The position numbers and the translations under genes are program-made. From Lingula anatina (taxonomy: Eukaryota; Brachiopoda; Lingulata; Lingulida; Lingulidae), in contig NW_019775659.1 of assembly GCF_001039355.2 (NCBI RefSeq), forward strand, positions 124,682 to 188,681: 64,000 bases of DNA, in the 5' to 3' direction. The notes below the pieces were generated by a model that was not told where the DNA came from, did no database searches, and saw only the letters and a list, made by a program, of their open reading frames with translations. Positions 26,101-39,000 of the stretch are shown here, piece after piece; position 1 is the first letter of the stretch, and the number at the start of each line of letters is the position of its first letter.

Positions 26101-29100
26101 AATTTCTATATATCATAAATCACTCAAAATGAGTCAGGATCTGATGCTTGGATTTGATTTAAAGTATGGTCTTCAAATCTATAATCAAATTCATAGGTAA
26201 AAAGTTTACTAATATTAACAAAATAAAATTAAATCCATCTGCCATTTTATGCTATATAAGGTTAAAAAGTAAAAATTGCTGCTTATAAATGAAATATATT
26301 TAATCAGAGTTTATGTACCAATTAATAAACAAGAACTAATAGTCTGACTATGCAGACATCAGTCCACAGAGGTTTGGATACCTCCATATTCACAAGCTAT
26401 GAGGGTAAAATTAGTCTGCTCATCTCCATCCTAATGACTGCATCTAATGATATCTCAATTATTGAAACCTGATTAAGTTTAATATTGAGGGGGTCACCAA
26501 ATGTTCACAGCTGACTGAATTTCCATTTTCACAGACATGTACATACAAGTAAGTATACTACTAGACTAAGTATTCCCGCATAGGAAATTACCTTAGGGAT
26601 TGATTGCACTGGTACAAATGGAAAGGGGATATTAACACTTTGGTTTTAATTTTGGTTAATCATTTTTTGCTTTATGTGGGTTTTCTTTTTAATCATGTTC
26701 CTAATTACTCACCAGGGAGCAAACAGTGAACAGTGCATTTTTATCATGCTGCTATGAAAAACATAATATTATAATTATCTCTGCCACGGATGTTAAGTTT
26801 TCTTTTTTTGATGGTTTGTTACTGAACACCTTATAACTTTAGAAGTCATGGCAGAATTTGATAAAATTTTCAGAATAGGTCATAAATAGTCTAATTTAGA
26901 CTCTATAAGATTTTGGAGGAAACCCATTAACCCATTAATCAAACTATTAATAAGAAGTCTCTCCATGCTTTTTTAGTTTGATTAAATATACAGTGGGCTT
27001 GTACTAGTAAAAAATAAACAAGTTCATAGTCAGAGAGACAAAAATGCTCAAGTCTTTGCCATTTCAACTAAATGAAACATTTAAAGTGCATGGCACATGC
27101 TTTATAATGATATGAATAACTAGTGTGCTCACATTATGGGCCTTTATTACAGGACTTTTATATCAACGCAATTCGGGTTTTCACTATAATTCAACTTAGT
27201 GTACCTGTATGACCATAGCTTAGAAGCTAACAATCATAAACAGATTTAATACCTGCTCTTATAACCTTAGGCTGTGAAATGCGCAAACAAATACTATAGA
27301 CATATAATCTGCTCTCAAACATTGTAAACAAATACAAACATTATTTTCCTTATCAAAATCTACCTACTAAAACCATAAGGGCAATTCAGAAATCCCCCGT
27401 TTATCCACTCTTACCCTGCCAGTGACAAGTCATTTATTTCAGTGAAATTGTGCAAATAGTATTGAGTGATGTCAACAATTTCATTGTTGGTATCTATATG
27501 CTACTACCTGGTTAATTAGCTATATGTAAACATGCTACCTGAATTTCAAGTACAACATAGACACATATATAGTTTCCCTTATTATGTGTACAGGGTTGTT
27601 TGGTAATTTGTTTCTTATTGAATCTCATGTTTACTTTCAAGTATGCTTAGAGCAGTCTCTCTTGGCATCACCCACATTCTTTGCATCAAAATGTAGATTT
27701 TACATTATGTAAAGTAATTGATAAACACCACTGCGTACCAGTACTCAGTACATACACACGAAGAAAAAAACCTGGCAAATCAACAAACTGTGTAAATTTC
27801 TTCGTTTTTGTCATTATAAATTCAAAATCTTGATGCGTCCCTATTTGCCCTTCTACACCCGTCTTAAAGGATAATATTTAAAATGCTTCCTCCATCATAT
27901 CATCACACCATATCACAATATTTCTCTTCAACTCTTTGCTGGTAAATCCAAACTTAACAACTCTGAACTGCACACAGAGCCCAATTCTTACGTACAATAC
28001 AATCACATCCCCTTTCACAGTGACACCTAAGTTAGAATAACTTTAAATACCAAGCCCTTTGAAGCTTTGTTTACTTTCTAGTATTGTTGAGATTGGGTTG
28101 TATTGAAGGAGAAGTATATGCTTAGTGTGTACATAGTTTATTTACAAAGACCACACTTCAGAGGATGTAATATAAAACTAACAATTAGCCCAACCAAGCA
28201 CTTACTTGTAGCTAAGGAAAGGTGAACTGATACAAAAGTTCACTTTCAATTTTTCTTGTGTGGTACAAATCAACTTCTTGTATACTGGCGTATAATTCAT
28301 TTCCGTATTAACACTAACGAACTGCAAATTATACTTTATCTTTAATTTCCTTTGAGTGTAAAAAGTGATTAATATCGACTGCTTAACTGTCTGTAATGCT
28401 CAGCTGTTCTACTGCTGCTGAAAGTATTGCACCATTTAAGTCTGATTGTGTAAGGAGCCATTTTCCCCAATTTTTTGCTTGATTTTAACAACATTTTGTT
28501 AAGTATATTGGTTGATAACACATCTCACATGGCATCAGCCATTAGGGCCAAGTGCCCTTGATTTTACACTTTTAATTTGATCATTAATTTAATTGCAGAT
28601 ACTGTACCAAGTTGAACATTTTACTTAAAAAAAGCACTTGACCATGTGTTTCAATCATCGGTGTATCCTCAATGCCATTACCAAAATTATGCTGGAATTA
28701 GGTATGAATTCATTACAAACTGTTTATTGATGACCTAAATAGCTCTGAATTGAGTTTCAGTCAAAATCCAATGTAAACCTTCCATTTTGAGACAATGCCT
28801 TAATTCAGAATTTCAGCTATAAAATTTTAGCTGCAGCCAGGCCATTAAGCTTTTCCCAAGCTATCATATGTGCAGATTCTCATATGGAAAAAAAAAGGGA
28901 AAACAATTTATGGAACATTATGAGTCATACTCCGTATTAGCTATTCTTGGAGCCTTCCAGCAACTATTCACTAGAGAAGTGAGCAAAGTTCTTGCCTCAA
29001 AATAAAAATCAATTCTGAGTTTTTTTTTCAAATGAGATTTTGAGGCTGTACACTACATAAGTTTGCCATGGGCTTTGGGTTTCTGTGTTACTCAAAATGC

Positions 29101-31644
29101 TCCCACAATTACCTGATAAATATACTTCATCAACATAGTAGTGGGGATTGGGAATATTGGTGAAATGGCTAATTATTTGCAGTACGTGGCAGAGATTAAG
29201 ATAAATAATTCAGATGAAAAGTGTGCACACAGACACTACATTGTTAATCCTAAATTAGCTCAAATAATGCCTTGTAGGGCTACATACTTGCTAACAAGGG
29301 CCTGGATTATATATGTAAGTCATCATTATTAGCCCTTTGGTAGCTGATTGTATGCAAAACATGTAGTATTTAATAGATATAATAATTTCATTCTAAATTA
29401 TAGTGTGAATCTAATTTCAATTCAATCATCTCAGCCTTGAACAAGGAGCATTTTAAAGACCTTCTTTCAAACATTTTGTGATGATTTTCCTGCACTACCA
29501 ATTATGTCAGAAGTGAAGTCAATCAAAAAGAAAACAAGTGCTGACAACTGGCATGCTACCCATTGCTATAAATAATGTATATGCTTCAATTATTGAGCTG
29601 TGACTGCCACAGCTAGATAGATAAGTTTGTTTGGACAAACTTTAGCTGCAAGGTATCAGTAATTGACCTTTCAAATAGGAAAACAATAGTTTTCTCTATA
29701 AAAACAGTAGTTCCTTTGGAGGCTGAACAGACTGCGTGGTACGTTGCCAGGCATATATTAACCAGTTACAACAAAAAATACCATTTTTTTTACTCATAAT
29801 TTCTTTCTTTTCTTAATGAACATATTAACAGAAGTGCATCCATGGTAAATGCTTCTGATTGTCCATCCTTTTTCTACCATTCACTAATTTAGGTTACAGC
29901 CAGCCTATGTACAGCACTGGATTAACAGCCTTAGGATGCGTTTTTTTCCCAACAAAGTTAACTTTTTATCTACATATGTGGTCAACTCCAGCATGTATGG
30001 GTAACCATATCAAAACTTAGAGGATGGATAAATATCATAAACAGATACAAAAAATCCAAATAATCAAAAGTCAAAAATCAAAGATTTAATTATATCTGCA
30101 ATGTCTTAAAGTAAACTAACCTGTCTTCCATCCAAAGTGAAAATCTTTCTCACAGCACCAGTGTCCAGTTTGATTGCCTCAGTAACATCATTCAGGACTT
30201 GTTCGAAGGAGTGAGCAGTCTTCTTATTTAAAAGAATCCTCACGGCTTTTCTCGGTTTTGTTCCATTGCGTATGATGGTGACCAACTTTGGTCGTATGTA
30301 ATTCTTGAACTCATCCTGTGTTTCTGGCCTTGGAGGGGCGGGGGTATTGGACGCTGAGGCTCCCTCATGAGCTTGCCCAGTTGCCGGGCTGCGGACATTG
30401 GGATTCCAATTGGGCGTCCAGCATTTAGAGTAATCAACTCTTCTAAATGCATCTGTTGATGCACAAACATAATTTTCTCCCTCCTCCAGCTGGTCAAGAT
30501 GTGTTATCTTCTTGGATCCATCAATGGAAAAAACATGGCGCACACCACTAGGAAGCACATTCTTATCACACAGCGGACTACTCGTCAGCTCAGCCAAAAG
30601 AGATTCAAAAGTCCGAAAACGCTCAGGCGACACAGCATATATCATTCCTTTGAAGAAGCGATCACCATTGCGGTAGAATCGCACTTTCTTGGCACGTTTT
30701 TCTTCACTGATGCGAATGATGCTGGAGCGTATGAGACTCCCATGGGCACTATGTGTGGGGCTGATACGCCCGCCTGCTCCGGCACTCTGACGGGAACCAA
30801 CACGCCGACTGAAACGGTCTTCTGAGGGTGGAAAGTGTTCATCCATGGCACTACTGCTGTAATAATCCACCATATTTTTTCTCTCTTAGGATGGTGGGTG
30901 TTTTGGATCCCCTGTAAAATAGATGTTACTGAAAAAGCAAATAAATACAATAAATGTTCAGTTGATTAAATGCCTTATGGTAATATTGTCCTTATGTGTG
31001 ATCCCTGAAAGATATTTATTCTTCACTTTATTTACTATTAAATTGACATAATTATTAATATCTGTTTCTAAATAAGTAAACATCTTCAAAACCATATGCC
31101 ACATTGTGTGCCGCACTTGTGATAACAAATATTATAAGAAAGAATCATGATAATAATCTATGTACATATAGTAATTCAAATGCAATAATGTATCACCAAC
31201 ATGTACTTTCAAAGATTTTACATATATTCTCCCAAATTGAAAGTCATCACTTGCACACCTTGCCTTAGTGTGCCAGTAAACTTAATTATTAGTAATTTGA
31301 TCGCAGTGGCAATTAAACCCACTTGCCACGGCGTCTTTGTTTACCTACAATTATCAATTCACAGAGCACGCACGTCTGCGCGTGGGATCTGCTCCGAGTC
31401 GTCTACTGGTATTAAGTGTCTGAGTTGAGCCTAGGAACTACTGGCAAAACCCACACAAAAGAAAAACGCCAGTAGATCGATGTTTAACTGCTCATAGCAA
31501 ATCGTTAGAAATCAAGTTAACGCACTCTTAACCGAATCAATATTGTACACTAATTCTAAAAATCTATCCTTAACTGCGGTAAAAAATCTTTTCCATAAGT
31601 GGCTTTTTTTGTGGAGAGAAAAAAATACAAAAAAAAAGCTCACC
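11153..31644 (-). CDS. DCLK: Doublecortin-like kinase, complete coding region
   Basis: Fourteen coding exons (minus): 30121-30873 (ATG at 30873), 24793-24889, 19865-19978, 19436-19512, 18729-18765, 17860-17956, 17577-17634, 14719-14838, 13986-14132, 13631-13764, 13161-13238, 12297-12474, 11692-11808 and 11153-11275 (TAA). All phases agree, giving 2130 nt and 709 aa. Two DCX microtubule-binding domains lie at about residues 62-150 and 195-278. A Ser/Pro-rich linker follows, then a CaMK-like kinase from about 360: G-loop [11 protein letters not shown], catalytic Lys401 (YALKII), HRD at 491-493, DFG Asp515, and APE in YVAPEI. The tail [11 protein letters not shown] resembles the DCLK1/2 TALDKE segment. 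It should bind microtubules and phosphorylate Ser/Thr targets. HRDIKLEN has Leu where the vertebrate paralogue has Pro. Noncoding 5' sequence is included (exon edges about 30911 and 31644). The DCLK1/2 parent is unresolved. Confidence 0.95.
14839..17576 (-). other. DCLK intron between catalytic-Lys exon and [11 protein letters not shown] exon
   Basis: 2.7 kb of AT-rich intron. It holds one copy of a dispersed repeat (about 16586-16690), a C tract near 16851-16863 and a short (GT)n near 16981. No exon or RNA gene was recognised. Confidence 0.6.
16586..16690. repeat. Dispersed intronic repeat, copy 1
   Basis: About 100 bp containing GAACTGGACAATATCATGG, CATTCCCTGGAGA and TTTGCAAGAATTTCACAT. 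It is closely matched, in the same orientation, at about 18118-18235 in another DCLK intron. It has no coding potential, and the termini are not clear. Confidence 0.6.
18118..18235. repeat. Dispersed intronic repeat, copy 2
   Basis: Second copy of the repeat at 16586-16690, containing GAACTGGACAATTTCATGG and TTTGCAAGAATTCCACAT. Both copies share a downstream GATGATGG. It is a direct repeat separated by about 1.5 kb, with two DCLK exons in between. Confidence 0.6.
19617..19638. repeat. (AG)n microsatellite
   Basis: A short uninterrupted AG tract in the DCLK intron next to the exon at 19436-19512. Confidence 0.8.
20107..20305. mobile_element. MITE family 2, copy 1, in DCLK intron
   Basis: About 200 bp sharing long stretches with 40019-40242: CTATTCCCATAGATTTTAGA at the left, GGGGAGTCTCACTAGATTAC, GTCCCGCCTA, TTTAGCGTGAACCCCCAGGG and GGTCGATCTAAA at the right. 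The left GATCGATCT and right GGTCGATCTAAA are inverted relative to each other. The outer right end is more diverged than in copy 2. No ORF is present. Confidence 0.7.
24544..24719. other. Assembly gap (176 N)
   Basis: A run of N directly after a C homopolymer (about 24533-24543). The poly-C probably stopped assembly or sequencing. It lies inside a DCLK intron; the ORF that spans it is an artefact. Confidence 0.98.
24890..30120 (-). other. DCLK intron between the two DCX-coding exons
   Basis: 5.2 kb of AT-rich intron that splits the second DCX domain: DGRQ ends one exon and VTNLSDLF begins the next. No recognisable exon, repeat family or RNA gene was seen; short ORFs here look random. Confidence 0.6.
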
Positions 31645-32570
31645 GCTCCACGTCCAGTGCAGCTGCCTCTTCCTACCCAGTCGTAAAAAGTGACTCAACT
31701 GAATGTACGGCTCCGATGAATAAGCCGCGCACGCTGGCGTCTCCTGGGAAGATATTATTCAACTAATGTATTATCCAGCCATACGGCACACTCACTCTTA
31801 ATAAATTCAGTTCTGTCTGAGAAAAATATCGATCGCCCTACTAGGGATTCCAGCATCAGCACTTCGAGCATGTTGTTAGGCTTAGCAACATGCTAGCCTC
31901 GATTTGAATTTCGAGGGAAATTACTACACATCCGGGTAATTGCAGGAATTCCCTCATATTTCTATTTTTAGAATTATAACTCTACGATCTTCTTTCGTTA
32001 TAGTGGGAACAACGAAATGGGACCAGGAATTAAAAAAAAAAAAAAGCATTTTCCCCATTTTTGGCTTTTATTCCATTATGTACATGAAATCTATTTTATC
32101 TACATAATATGTTATTTGTTTCAAACCAACGGAGCAAAAAAATCGCATTTTGTACCAAAACGATATACACGCCCTTGTCAACAACAATAACCATACAGCA
32201 CACATGTTCAATTACGACTATATACACCAACATTTCACTTGATTACATGTAAAACATTTAGTTGATTACCAACTTGTTTGGGAAAATGAAAATAACTATA
32301 TATTAAGTCTCGGCTTTTTGAAAGGTGAGTTAATTATTAAGTAATGTATAAATATACATCATATATTTACCAATGTTTAACTTACAGCTTAATTTCCCAA
32401 AACAATAATAAAATGCATTTTGAATGATAAAAAAATTCATCATATTTATTAATTTAAAACTTTATGTCAAAATGCAACTTATTTACCTAGAAATGAACTA
32501 AAATATTTAAAATATCACTTTTTCACAAAGCAAAATTCATTTTCAAGAAAACAACCTGCAAAAAAAAAAA
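31645..32570. promoter_or_regulatory. DCLK promoter / upstream region
   Basis: Upstream of the putative 5' noncoding exon of DCLK (minus-strand donor just after 31644) the sequence is less AT-rich, with CpGs at about 31640-31740, consistent with a promoter. A hairpin AGCATGTTG...CAACATGCT (10-nt loop) lies at about 31868-31895. Beyond about 31960 the sequence is AT-rich and unremarkable, and may include the end of the MGA transcript (minus AATAAA, plus 32454-32459). Confidence 0.45.
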
Positions 32571-32571
32571 N
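32571..32571. other. Single-N ambiguity
   Basis: One N in an A homopolymer about 430 bp below the MGA stop. It may be a contig join or an uncalled base. Confidence 0.9.
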
Positions 32572-33003
32572 AGATACAGAAAGTTTATCAGTAAAGAAGA
32601 ATTCTGGTAAATCTGACAACAATTCTTAAATATGTAACAATATAAAATTAATGCATTTCTAATGCTATGCCTGGCATAAAAAAGCCATGTCAAAAAACCT
32701 CAATATGCAGGAAAACAAAAAATTGATACTGTGAATATCTCAGGCAATTCATGCATATACAATTTAATTCAATACAAGCAGGTATGCTACAAGAAATTTA
32801 AATATAACTCAAAATTGCTACACTACAACCTTCTGAATTAAATATAAGCAAAATTGGTGAACATGGCCAAAAGCATTAAGTGAAAAAAAATAATAAAGAA
32901 AATCAAAATATGATAAATTAATCAATAAAGTTATCATTAAGAAATAAAAACACAAATGCAAATAATGTATCTGATTCCCTATTCTGATAAGAAAAAAATA
33001 TTC

Positions 33004-36000
33004 TTAGTTTTCTGAGTGAGACACTATTTCAAATTCTGGAGTATCAAAGTCACTCCTTGGCTCCTGTTTAATTATTATAGTCTTTGGAGCCATTTCTGGG
33101 TTTTCAGGTCCCACATCTGGTTGTTTTGTATTAGATTCAACCGAGAATCTAGCACCTGTTGGTACTTTTTCCATGATTGCACTTTTATCCTCCACAATAG
33201 TGAATCCCTCAGTTATTCCTAATTCTTGGCGTCTCTTCGCATCTAAAATACACAAGTGGATTTGTTTTCTATGAAATCATATCAATGCAAAAATATTCTA
33301 TTTAACAACCAAACTGCATTTTCTAAAATTTCAACTTGTCTTCGTCACTTGAACATCTTCAAATTAAACAAAATGGAATAAGAGGGAGAAGATGTGAGGG
33401 GCAAAAGGAGGTTTGACCCCTCTTTTCCTCATCAGATTTCTTGGGGTACATTTGCATTTGCAAGCACGATTTCTAACCCCTCTTCCAAAGTCTTTTGACC
33501 CCTTAGTAAAATCCCAGCCCTGCTTCAGGGGAGAAATGCAGACTGACTTTATCAGTAAACAGTGACATAATGGTTTTTTAACATTAGTAGAGAAACTTAA
33601 AACATACAGTCCACTTTGCATAACACTATCTTTTAATACTGACAATTTTCTGTTTCACTCGAGGATTTCCATTCCAAAAGGTGTCCAATTAATGTAAAAT
33701 CTACTGTGCTTAGATCTGTTCGAGGCATATATGGTTTAATCATGTTCAGTATGTCTCTTACAGTGTGTGCCTGTGTGTGTGTGCATGCATGTGTGTAAAA
33801 TTAGAGAAAAGACAAGACCCCTTTTCTTCCTGCACTTTTTATTCATAAAAATTAAATAGCTGACTCACCTTTTATTTTGAACAATTTATTTTTCAGAAAT
33901 TCCTGCTGCTTCGTATGTAGACGTATTTGATTTTGCAGTTCTGCATCTTTTCTCACCAGTTGATCAATTAACTGAATGGCCTAAAATAAATATCATTCAT
34001 ATAAAATAGCTTTTTTTATAAAGTCTGATATCATATGTACACTAGCAAAGTTGTATATTAAGAATTAGGAAAGGTATTAAAAGAGAAAGACAACAACCTG
34101 CCATTTTTACCCAACATTTCTCCCAATTTAAACTGAAGTAAAAGACATAACTCCAGGGCTGAGAAGTAATCCTTAGAGAAAGCATGACTTCAGATGTTCA
34201 TTGATGGTGAGAATATGAAAGAAGATCAATTTATGATGATTTGAAATAAAATCCCCTTTTCCAAATATCTCTCGGGGATGATTGAAAGTGCCCACAGTAT
34301 AATGTGCTTAAAGATCAACTTAACTTCAAAAAATTTGATATCCAGGAACTGCATCATTGGTGTCTATGTTCAAAATTTTATAAATTTAAAAATAATTTAA
34401 AATTAATACAAACAGATTACACATACCCCATTCAATACATTAATTTTTGAGATCTTTTCATCCAATTCATCTGGGTAGACAATCTGTTTTAAATCTTTAA
34501 ACTTGTACATCAATTCTGTCCTCCTGGCACGCTCTCTGAAGAAGTAGATAATTTTATTCAATTTCACTTTAAAGTAAAGTCTATCAGCACTTTTACCACA
34601 GACTCATCTTTTAATTGAGAGCAAATTGAGATATCATAAAGAAATATATTAACTCACTGTAACTCTTGAAAATTTATCAAAGGAGTAAAATTACACGTTG
34701 TAAATGATANCCTTAAATATGTAACAATATAAAATTAATGCATTTCTAATGCTATGCCTGGCATAAAAAAGCCATGTCAAAGAAACCTCAATATGCAGGA
34801 AAACAAAAAATTGATACTGTGAATATCTCAGGCAATTCATGCATATACAATTTAATTCAATACAAGCAGGTATGCTACAAGAAATTTAAATATAACTCAA
34901 AATTGCTACACTACAACCTTCTGAATCAAATATATGCAAAATTGGTGAACATGGCCAAAAGCATTAAGTGAAAATAAATAATAAAGAAAATCAAACTATG
35001 ATACATTAATCAATAAAGTTATCATTAAGAAATAAAAACACAAACGCAAATAATGTATCTGATTCCCTATTCTGATAAGAAAAAAATATTCTTAGTTTTC
35101 TGAGTGAGACACTATTTCAAATTCTGGAGTATCAAAGTCACTCCTTGGCTCCTGTTTAATTATTATAGTCTTTGGAGCCATTTCTGGGTTTTCAGGTCCC
35201 AAATCTGGTTGTTTTGTATTAGATTCAACTGAGAATCTAGCACCTGTTGGTACTTTTTCCATGATTGCACTTTTATCCTCCACAATAGTGAATCCCTCAG
35301 TTATTCCTAATTCTTGGCGTCTCTTTGCATCTAAAATACACAAGTGGATTTGTTTTCTATGAAATCATATCAATGCAAGAATGTTCTATTTAACAACCAA
35401 ACTGCATATTCTAAAATTTCAACTTGTCTTTGTCACTTGAACATCTTCAAATTAAACAAAATGGAATAAGAGGGAGAAGATGTGGGGGGCAAAAGGAGGT
35501 TTGACCCCTCTTTTCCTCATCAGATTTCTTGGGGTACATTTGCATTTGCATGCGATTTCTAACCCCTCTTCCAAAGTCTTTTGACCCCTTAGTAAAATCC
35601 CAGCCCTGCTTCAGGGGAGAAATGCAGACTGACTTTATCAGTAAACAGTGACATGATGGTTTTTTAACATTAGTAGTGAAACTTAAAGCATACAGTCAAC
35701 TTTTCATAACACCATCTTTTAATACTGACAATTTTCTGTTTCATTCAAGGATTTCCATTCCAAAAAGTGTCCAATTAATGCTTAGATCTGTTCGAGGCGT
35801 ATACGGTTTAATCATGTTCAGTATGTCTCTTACAGCGTGAGCCTGTGTGTGTGCATGTGTGTAAAATTAGAGAAAAGACAGGACCCCTTTTCTTCCTTCA
35901 CTTTTTATTCATAAAAATTAAAAAGCTGACTCACCTTTTATTTTGAACAATTTATTTTTCAGAAATTCCTGCTGCTTCGTATGTAGGCGTATTTGATTTT

Positions 36001-39000
36001 GCAGTTCTGCATCTTTTCTCACCAGCTGATCAATTAATTGAATGGCCTAAAATAAATATCATTCATGTAAAATAGCATTATTTATAAAGTCTGATATCAT
36101 ATGTACACTAGCAAAGTTGTATACTAAGAATTAGGAAAGGCATTAAAAGAGAAAGACAACAACCTGCCATTTTTACCCAACATTTCTCCCAATTTAAACT
36201 GAAGTAAAAGACATAACTCCAGGGCTGAGAAGTAATCATTAGAGAAAGCATGACTTCAGATGTTCATTGATGGTGAGAATATGAAAGAAGATCAATTTAT
36301 GATGATTTGAAATAAAATCCCTTTTTCCAAATATCTCTCGGGGATAATTGAAAGTGCCCACAGTATAATGTGATTAAAGATCAACTTAACTTCAGAAAAT
36401 ATGATATCCAGGAACTCATGCATCATTGGTGTCTATGTTCAAAATTTTATAATTTTAAAAATAATTTAGATTCACATACCCCATTCAATACATTAATTTT
36501 TGAGATCTTTTCATCCAATTCATCTGGGAAGACAATCTGTTTTAAATCTTTAAACTTGTACATCAATTCTGTCCTCCTGGCACGCTCTCTGAAGAAGTAT
36601 ATAATTTTATTCAATTTCACTTTTAAGTCAAGTCTATTAGCACTTTTACCAGATACTCATATTTTAAATGAGAGCAAATTGAGATATCATAAAGAAATAT
36701 ATTAACTCACTGTATCTCTTGAAAAATTATCAAAGGAGTAAAAGTACACATTGTAAATGATAAAAAAAAATTCAATATATAATGTTTTTTATGCTTTTCC
36801 ATAGAAAATGATCAACTGAACCAACTTAACAACCTCCCCTGTTCCCCCCCAAAAATACTGATCATTTGAATTTCATTATTTTGCCCTTTCAATCAAATAT
36901 CTGAATTGTTCAGAGCAGAACTTAGATGCACAGAATTTTGGTCAGCATAGTAAAAATCAAGTTTTCCCTTCAATCTGCCTTACCTAGTCATGTGTATTTT
37001 TTTATCCAAGCGGATGTATGACGGTGCCTTTACACCCTCAATCATAACCAGTTCCTGAAAGAAAACAACCATATTAGTTTGGTAAAAGGAGACAAGCAAA
37101 ACTAACACTGGTATCTAAAATCTGTTTCAAGAATTTGAAATGTAATAATTACCATTGGCAAAAAAATATCAACATTATAACTGACTCTGACATTTTAATC
37201 ATTTTTCATCTTTTTTTACATCCTTTTTATTTAACTCTTATTATTACTATCATAATTTAATTAGGTCATCCATTTAATTAATTTAACAATTCACTCTCCA
37301 ATTATTTCAATTCCCATCATCTATCCAGTTCAATATGTAGTGGGCATCTTCCATCCACCCCTTTTGAAATCCACCTGACTTAACTTGGTCAATAAATGAA
37401 TAAGTGTTTTTTTTTTCAAATATGTAACCTTTATTCCCTTAATTCAATTTGGCTGCAGAATTCTTGCTCACTGCCTCAATATGGCTGTCCTCATACCTCT
37501 GTGAACTCCACCTGGTGAGTAAGCTGCTTGGCCTGGATGGGAGACTTTCGTTTATTCCTCTTAACACTCACTGCTGCACCAGGACCCACCACTGCATCGT
37601 GGTTTACCATCATGCGCAGTCGGGTTGCCTCTGTCTCTTCATAAGTCTCTATGTCTATCTCCTCACTGTCATACTGCAGTTGTATCAAAAATAAAATATA
37701 CAAGACCTTAGCGGAAGCTACATTTAGATGGCTTATAATCAACAAAAAAACAAGTAAAATATTGTCATAACATTAATTAAGATTAAATAATCTCAACAGA
37801 GTTGATCCTTAATCTCCTCAAGATTGTGCATTTTATAGTTTTAAAAATTGACACTACTCATATATGTATTCATATATTCCAATATTTCATAAAGACTTAA
37901 AAAATGCATTTAAAAACCCTCTGCAAACTAACCATTATATTCTTTTCGTGCAAATACTGCAATCAGTGTACCAAGCAAGAACTATGACAAACTTTCAAAC
38001 ATCCATTAAATGCTACCCCACAATACCAAATAAAATATATCAAGACATCATTTTATAATAAAAATCTACTGACCTCGCTGTCCGACGACAGACCAGGGGA
38101 GCTAGACCGGCTTAGAGCTGGGGATGTAGCAGGCACTGCCGACACCTTCTTGATTTGTGGCAACGGTACAGGAGATTCAACACGAACCTCTTGTTTTGAC
38201 TTGCGTTTTGATGCCCTGCTTGCAGGCTGTACTACTGCCGGGGAATTAGAAGTTGTGGATGTACTGGAAGCAGTAGTGACATTTGGTTCTGGCACAGTAG
38301 GTAAATCCTCTTTTTGTCCCTGTGGTTTGTTGGCACCAACAGGACCATGTGCACTTTGTTTATAAACTGGTTTTGACATTAAAACCACACTTTCATCTTC
38401 ACTGGTCTCACTTTCTTTTAAAATTTCTTTCCTGACTTCCCGATTGACACTCTCACCCCTCTTGTCGACTTCTCCAACATCCTTTGTACAGGTAGCATCA
38501 TTAGAATCTACCGCATCTTCCTTTTTCGCCTCTTCTCTCTTCTCAGCATTGCCAGCATCTTCCAATTTATCATCAATCCTCACAGGGGCAACATCTCCAG
38601 CTCCAACCTCTCCATCCTCATCACTGCTCTCGTCAGCTTGGGCCTGACGCACTGTTATCACCTCACCTGTGGTATCATCAAAGAACTTGAAGTCTAATAT
38701 CTCTTCATTGAATTCTGCAGTATCCTCTTCCGCCCCAGCCAGTTTGGTTTTTTTACTAGGTGCTTTATCAGCCTCCATTTCTGCATCAGATGCAGATCGT
38801 TTCTGATTTTTGTTAGGGAATTGCATCGAGCTCTGGTCTACAGGGGTGCTGTTGGTGGTGGTGGTGGTGGTGGTGGTAGTGGTGGTGGTGGTGGTAGCGG
38901 TGGAGTCCTTTATGCTATGGGTTGTGGTCTGAGGAAGAGAGGTCTGGTTCATAGGTGCCATGTGGGTTGAGGAGCTGCTACCTGTGACTGTAGTCTTGAT

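Noticed and set aside
30240-30950. Several 85-108 aa ORFs over the first DCLK coding exon
   Set aside because: Shadows in other frames of the DCX-domain exon.
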